From Planctomycetaceae bacterium (GTDB lineage Bacteria; Planctomycetota; Planctomycetia; Pirellulales; Pirellulaceae): a DNA stretch of 8,365 nt. Location of the stretch: the NCBI GenBank assembly GCA_003501565.1, contig DNPC01000721.1:1-8365 (forward strand). Direction: 5' to 3'. Below, one piece after another: positions 6,752 through 8,365 of this stretch. Every line of letters starts with the position of its first letter. The stretch's first letter is position 1. Position numbers and translations under genes: made by a program. Under the pieces are notes generated by a model. The model was not told the DNA's origin, did no database searches, and saw nothing but the letters and a program-made list of their open reading frames with translations.

Positions 6752-6766
6752 GACGACGCGGTCGTC
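6752..6766. promoter_or_regulatory. perfect 6-bp inverted repeat upstream of the DinB-fold gene
   Basis: GACGAC (6752-6757) and GTCGTC (6761-6766) are exact reverse complements around GCG. The element ends 33 bases before the DinB-fold start codon at 6719, a position suitable for an operator or a leader hairpin. A candidate -10 (TATAAG on the - strand, complement of 6811-6816 region) lies further upstream but has no convincing -35 partner, so the promoter itself is not called. Confidence 0.35.
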
Positions 6767-6850
6767 TCGCTGAATCGAAGCTGATATGCGGCTAGCTAGC
6801 AGATCTTATAGTGCTTGCAGATAGACATGGAACTGCGATATGGCGGACAA

Positions 6851-6863
6851 GCAGACTTTCTGC
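6851..6863 (-). terminator. small hairpin just after the phosphoesterase stop, possible weak terminator
   Basis: On the - strand GCAGA and TCTGC (positions 6863-6859 and 6855-6851) pair around a three-base loop, seven bases after the TGA at 6871-6873. Only TTGTCC follows, so the T-run is poor. A five-pair stem is weak; it may only stabilise the 3' end or be chance. Confidence 0.25.
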
Positions 6864-6870
6864 AACAATC

Positions 6871-7803
6871 TCAGGCGTCTGATCGTATTGTCCGCGCTCG
6901 AATCTGAGGAGTCACCATTTCCCGCTTGGGAGCATTTTTCGAATCGAAATAGCCGATTTGCTCAGGCGATTTGTCACGCCATCGCGAGTTGACCGGCGCT
7001 ATTCTAAGTGTGCCTTGGTCCGCGTCTACCGAGAGCGTTGTGAATAGTGGTTTTGTGTAATACGCCATCCTGACCTGACCACCAACCCAATAATAAGAAG
7101 CCGAATTTAGATGCAGGTAGGCTACGCCCGATTTACGGTGAAATGCATCTAAGTGTGAATGCCCGTTGATGCAGAGCAGAATCTTTGACGCAAACTTACT
7201 AAGCAACGCCTGCAGCTCGGATGCGTTGTCGATTGCTGCGTGGCCAGCGAGTGGTTGGTGGCTAAGAATGATGACAGGTTGGTCGGTGGACTGCAATTGT
7301 TCCTTCAACCAACGCTGCTGTGTTGCACCAATGTAGGCTGGGTAGCCGCCGCGATGGATGGGTGAGCCTAAGTCGTTACCGTCAAGCACAATGAGTCGAA
7401 TTCCACCGACGTCACGGGTGTAGTAGCTTGCTTCGATGTTCCAGTGGCGATAACAGTCTTCCCGTTTAAGACCAAAATCGAACTCATGATTTCCGATCAC
7501 GTGGATGACTTCGTTGTGGGCAGCGTTGAACTTGGCCGCGTAATCCTTGTGCTTCGCATTTGGGAATGCAAAGTCACCCATTTGAACTAGTGCATCGCAC
7601 CGCTGGCTGGCCATGGCTGTGATGAAGCTGTCGAGCCGCTGAGCGGCGTCTTCGGCTAGTCCTCCATGGAGATCAGCGATCATTCCGAGCTTGATTTCTT
7701 CATTAGGTAGTTTGGCTTTGGCACTTCGAGGCAACGTGATGAGCAGGCTAGGAACGGCGGACAGCTGGCATAGCATTCTGCGGCGTGTCGTTTGCTGATT
7801 CAT
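6871..7803 (-). CDS. Tat-exported calcineurin-like metallophosphoesterase
   Basis: The 310-residue protein carries a twin-arginine type signal: TRRRML at 6-11, then a moderately hydrophobic stretch to about residue 24 and a possible cleavage after SAKA (27-30). It should therefore be exported folded to the periplasm with its metals bound. The calcineurin-like phosphoesterase motifs appear in order: ADLH (Asp44, His46), MGD (Asp77), GNHE (Asn105, His106), SHQP (His182) and GHSH (His215, His217). These are the usual dinuclear metal ligands, and all are present. The family hydrolyses phosphomonoesters or phosphodiesters; the substrate cannot be read from the sequence. The length is normal for a single-domain member with a C-terminal strand extension. 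The ATG at 7803 has GAGG (complement of 7811-7814) seven bases upstream. Neighbours on the same strand lie 111 and 151 bases away and give no pathway clue. Confidence 0.9.
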   Translation of the reverse strand: MNQQTTRRRMLCQLSAVPSLLITLPRSAKAKLPNEEIKLGMIADLHGGLAEDAAQRLDSFITAMASQRCDALVQMGDFAFPNAKHKDYAAKFNAAHNEVIHVIGNHEFDFGLKREDCYRHWNIEASYYTRDVGGIRLIVLDGNDLGSPIHRGGYPAYIGATQQRWLKEQLQSTDQPVIILSHQPLAGHAAIDNASELQALLSKFASKILLCINGHSHLDAFHRKSGVAYLHLNSASYYWVGGQVRMAYYTKPLFTTLSVDADQGTLRIAPVNSRWRDKSPEQIGYFDSKNAPKREMVTPQIRARTIRSDA

Positions 7804-7897
7804 CGTAGATCCTCGACAGGGGTAAGTGAACTCGCTAGCCGGTATCAGGAGGCGTGAGTTCCGCGCTTCGATTCGCCAAGCAGGGCGTATGGGGAAG

Positions 7898-7920
7898 TGG
7901 TGAAGGTGCGTGCTTCACCA
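7898..7920 (-). terminator. perfect 8-bp stem-loop spanning the stop codon of the BRCT gene
   Basis: TGGTGAAG (7898-7905) and CTTCACCA (7913-7920) are exact reverse complements around a seven-base loop. The right arm contains the TGA stop (7915-7917) and the preceding Trp codon. On the - strand transcript the stem forms at the very end of the coding sequence. A CTTCCCC pyrimidine stretch follows instead of a T-run. It may be a 3'-end stabiliser or an atypical terminator. The symmetry is clear; the function is inferred. Confidence 0.4.
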
Positions 7921-8365
7921 ATTGGTAGCGGATTTCCCTGCTGGAAGTAGGGCTCGGAACTGCCGTTGGCTCAGAACGCGGGGGCGGTGCTCGGTGGTTG
8001 GCAGTTTGTCTAGTTCGGCACGAGCGTCTTCAACCGTGATTTGACAAGCGATCAGAAAGTCGGTCTGTCCACAAGGTGTTTCATCGACGATTGCACCGAG
8101 CGACTCGATAAATTCAATCGATTCGTCGCGTGTCATACCACCCAATGCACCGAGGATCGTAATGTGTCGACCATCCAATGGTTTCTTACGGGCTGAAGCG
8201 ATCAGCACAGAATCCGCATCCAAGCGGCTGGCTCGCGCTGAAGCTTTGGTCGGAAATCCGTAGCGATCGGCCATGCCGGCGGCCCGCATCGAGGGTGCAC
8301 CGCCATAAAAGCGGGGGGAGGTGATCTTCTGGCTTCGAAGCGTGCCCCGGTGAATCCGGAGATTG
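7915..8365 (-). CDS. BRCT-domain protein, 5' end outside the window
   Basis: A BRCT domain is recognisable in KKPLDGRHITILG, followed by MTRDESIEFIESLGAIV, TDFLIAC and finally VLSQRQFRALL. This order and the LGG/LGA turn resemble the BRCT domain at the end of NAD-dependent DNA ligase, where it binds DNA or protein partners. From the first in-window ATG (8289) the protein has 124 residues, with BRCT at about 35-115. That ATG has no ribosome binding site, nor does the next ATG at 8274. The frame stays open without a stop to the right edge, giving plausible protein sequence (RIHRGTLRSQKI, then RFYGGAPSMRAAG). I therefore treat the gene as partial, with its true start beyond 8365. It lacks any ligase catalytic part in view, so it may be the C-terminal end of a larger protein or a small stand-alone BRCT protein. 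BRCT 0.75; the partial status is inference. Confidence 0.7.
   Translation of the reverse strand, partial: NLRIHRGTLRSQKITSPRFYGGAPSMRAAGMADRYGFPTKASARASRLDADSVLIASARKKPLDGRHITILGALGGMTRDESIEFIESLGAIVDETPCGQTDFLIACQITVEDARAELDKLPTTEHRPRVLSQRQFRALLPAGKSATNW

Noticed and set aside
6791..6800. Palindrome GCTAGCTAGC between the phosphoesterase and DinB-fold genes
   Set aside because: It is a 10-base self-complementary run built from a 4-base tandem repeat (CTAG), with no loop and no positional link to a promoter element.

Overview
This 8.4 kb window is bacterial chromosomal DNA of moderate GC with ordinary, compact gene layout. A planctomycete of the Pirellulaceae type is my best guess. It rests on the overall character of the proteins (homodimeric-type aceE with a single-lipoyl E2, a Tat-exported metallophosphoesterase, a DinB-fold protein, and lineage-specific hypotheticals) and not on a marker gene, so it is an inference. 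There is no rRNA, tRNA, CRISPR array, insertion sequence or phage structural gene.

Layout. Positions 1-62 hold the last 19 codons of a + strand gene, whose tail resembles a medium-chain dehydrogenase. A 325-base leader (63-387) follows, with a candidate promoter and a perfect 8-bp inverted repeat just before aceE. aceE (388-3111) and aceF (3172-4614) form a two-gene operon for the E1 and E2 subunits of the pyruvate dehydrogenase complex. No E3 (lpd) gene follows, so E3 must be encoded elsewhere. Two + strand genes come next. The first (4784-5551) is a membrane-anchored protein with a disordered Ser/Gln/Glu-rich stalk and a C-terminal domain that looks like a BECR/EndoU-type nuclease. The second (5643-6119) is a small acidic protein with four paired cysteines. 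They could be a toxin-immunity-like pair. From 6195 to the right edge all genes are on the - strand: a DinB-fold protein (6195-6719), a Tat-signal calcineurin-like phosphoesterase (6871-7803), and a BRCT-domain protein (7915 to beyond 8365) whose start lies outside the window.

How the genes work together. Only aceE-aceF is a clear functional unit: AceE decarboxylates pyruvate, and AceF accepts the acetyl group on lipoyl-Lys43 and passes it to CoA. The 4784/5643 pair is the most interesting part of the window and the only candidate for an undescribed system. The - strand genes have separate ribosome binding sites, gaps of more than 100 bases and no obvious common pathway.
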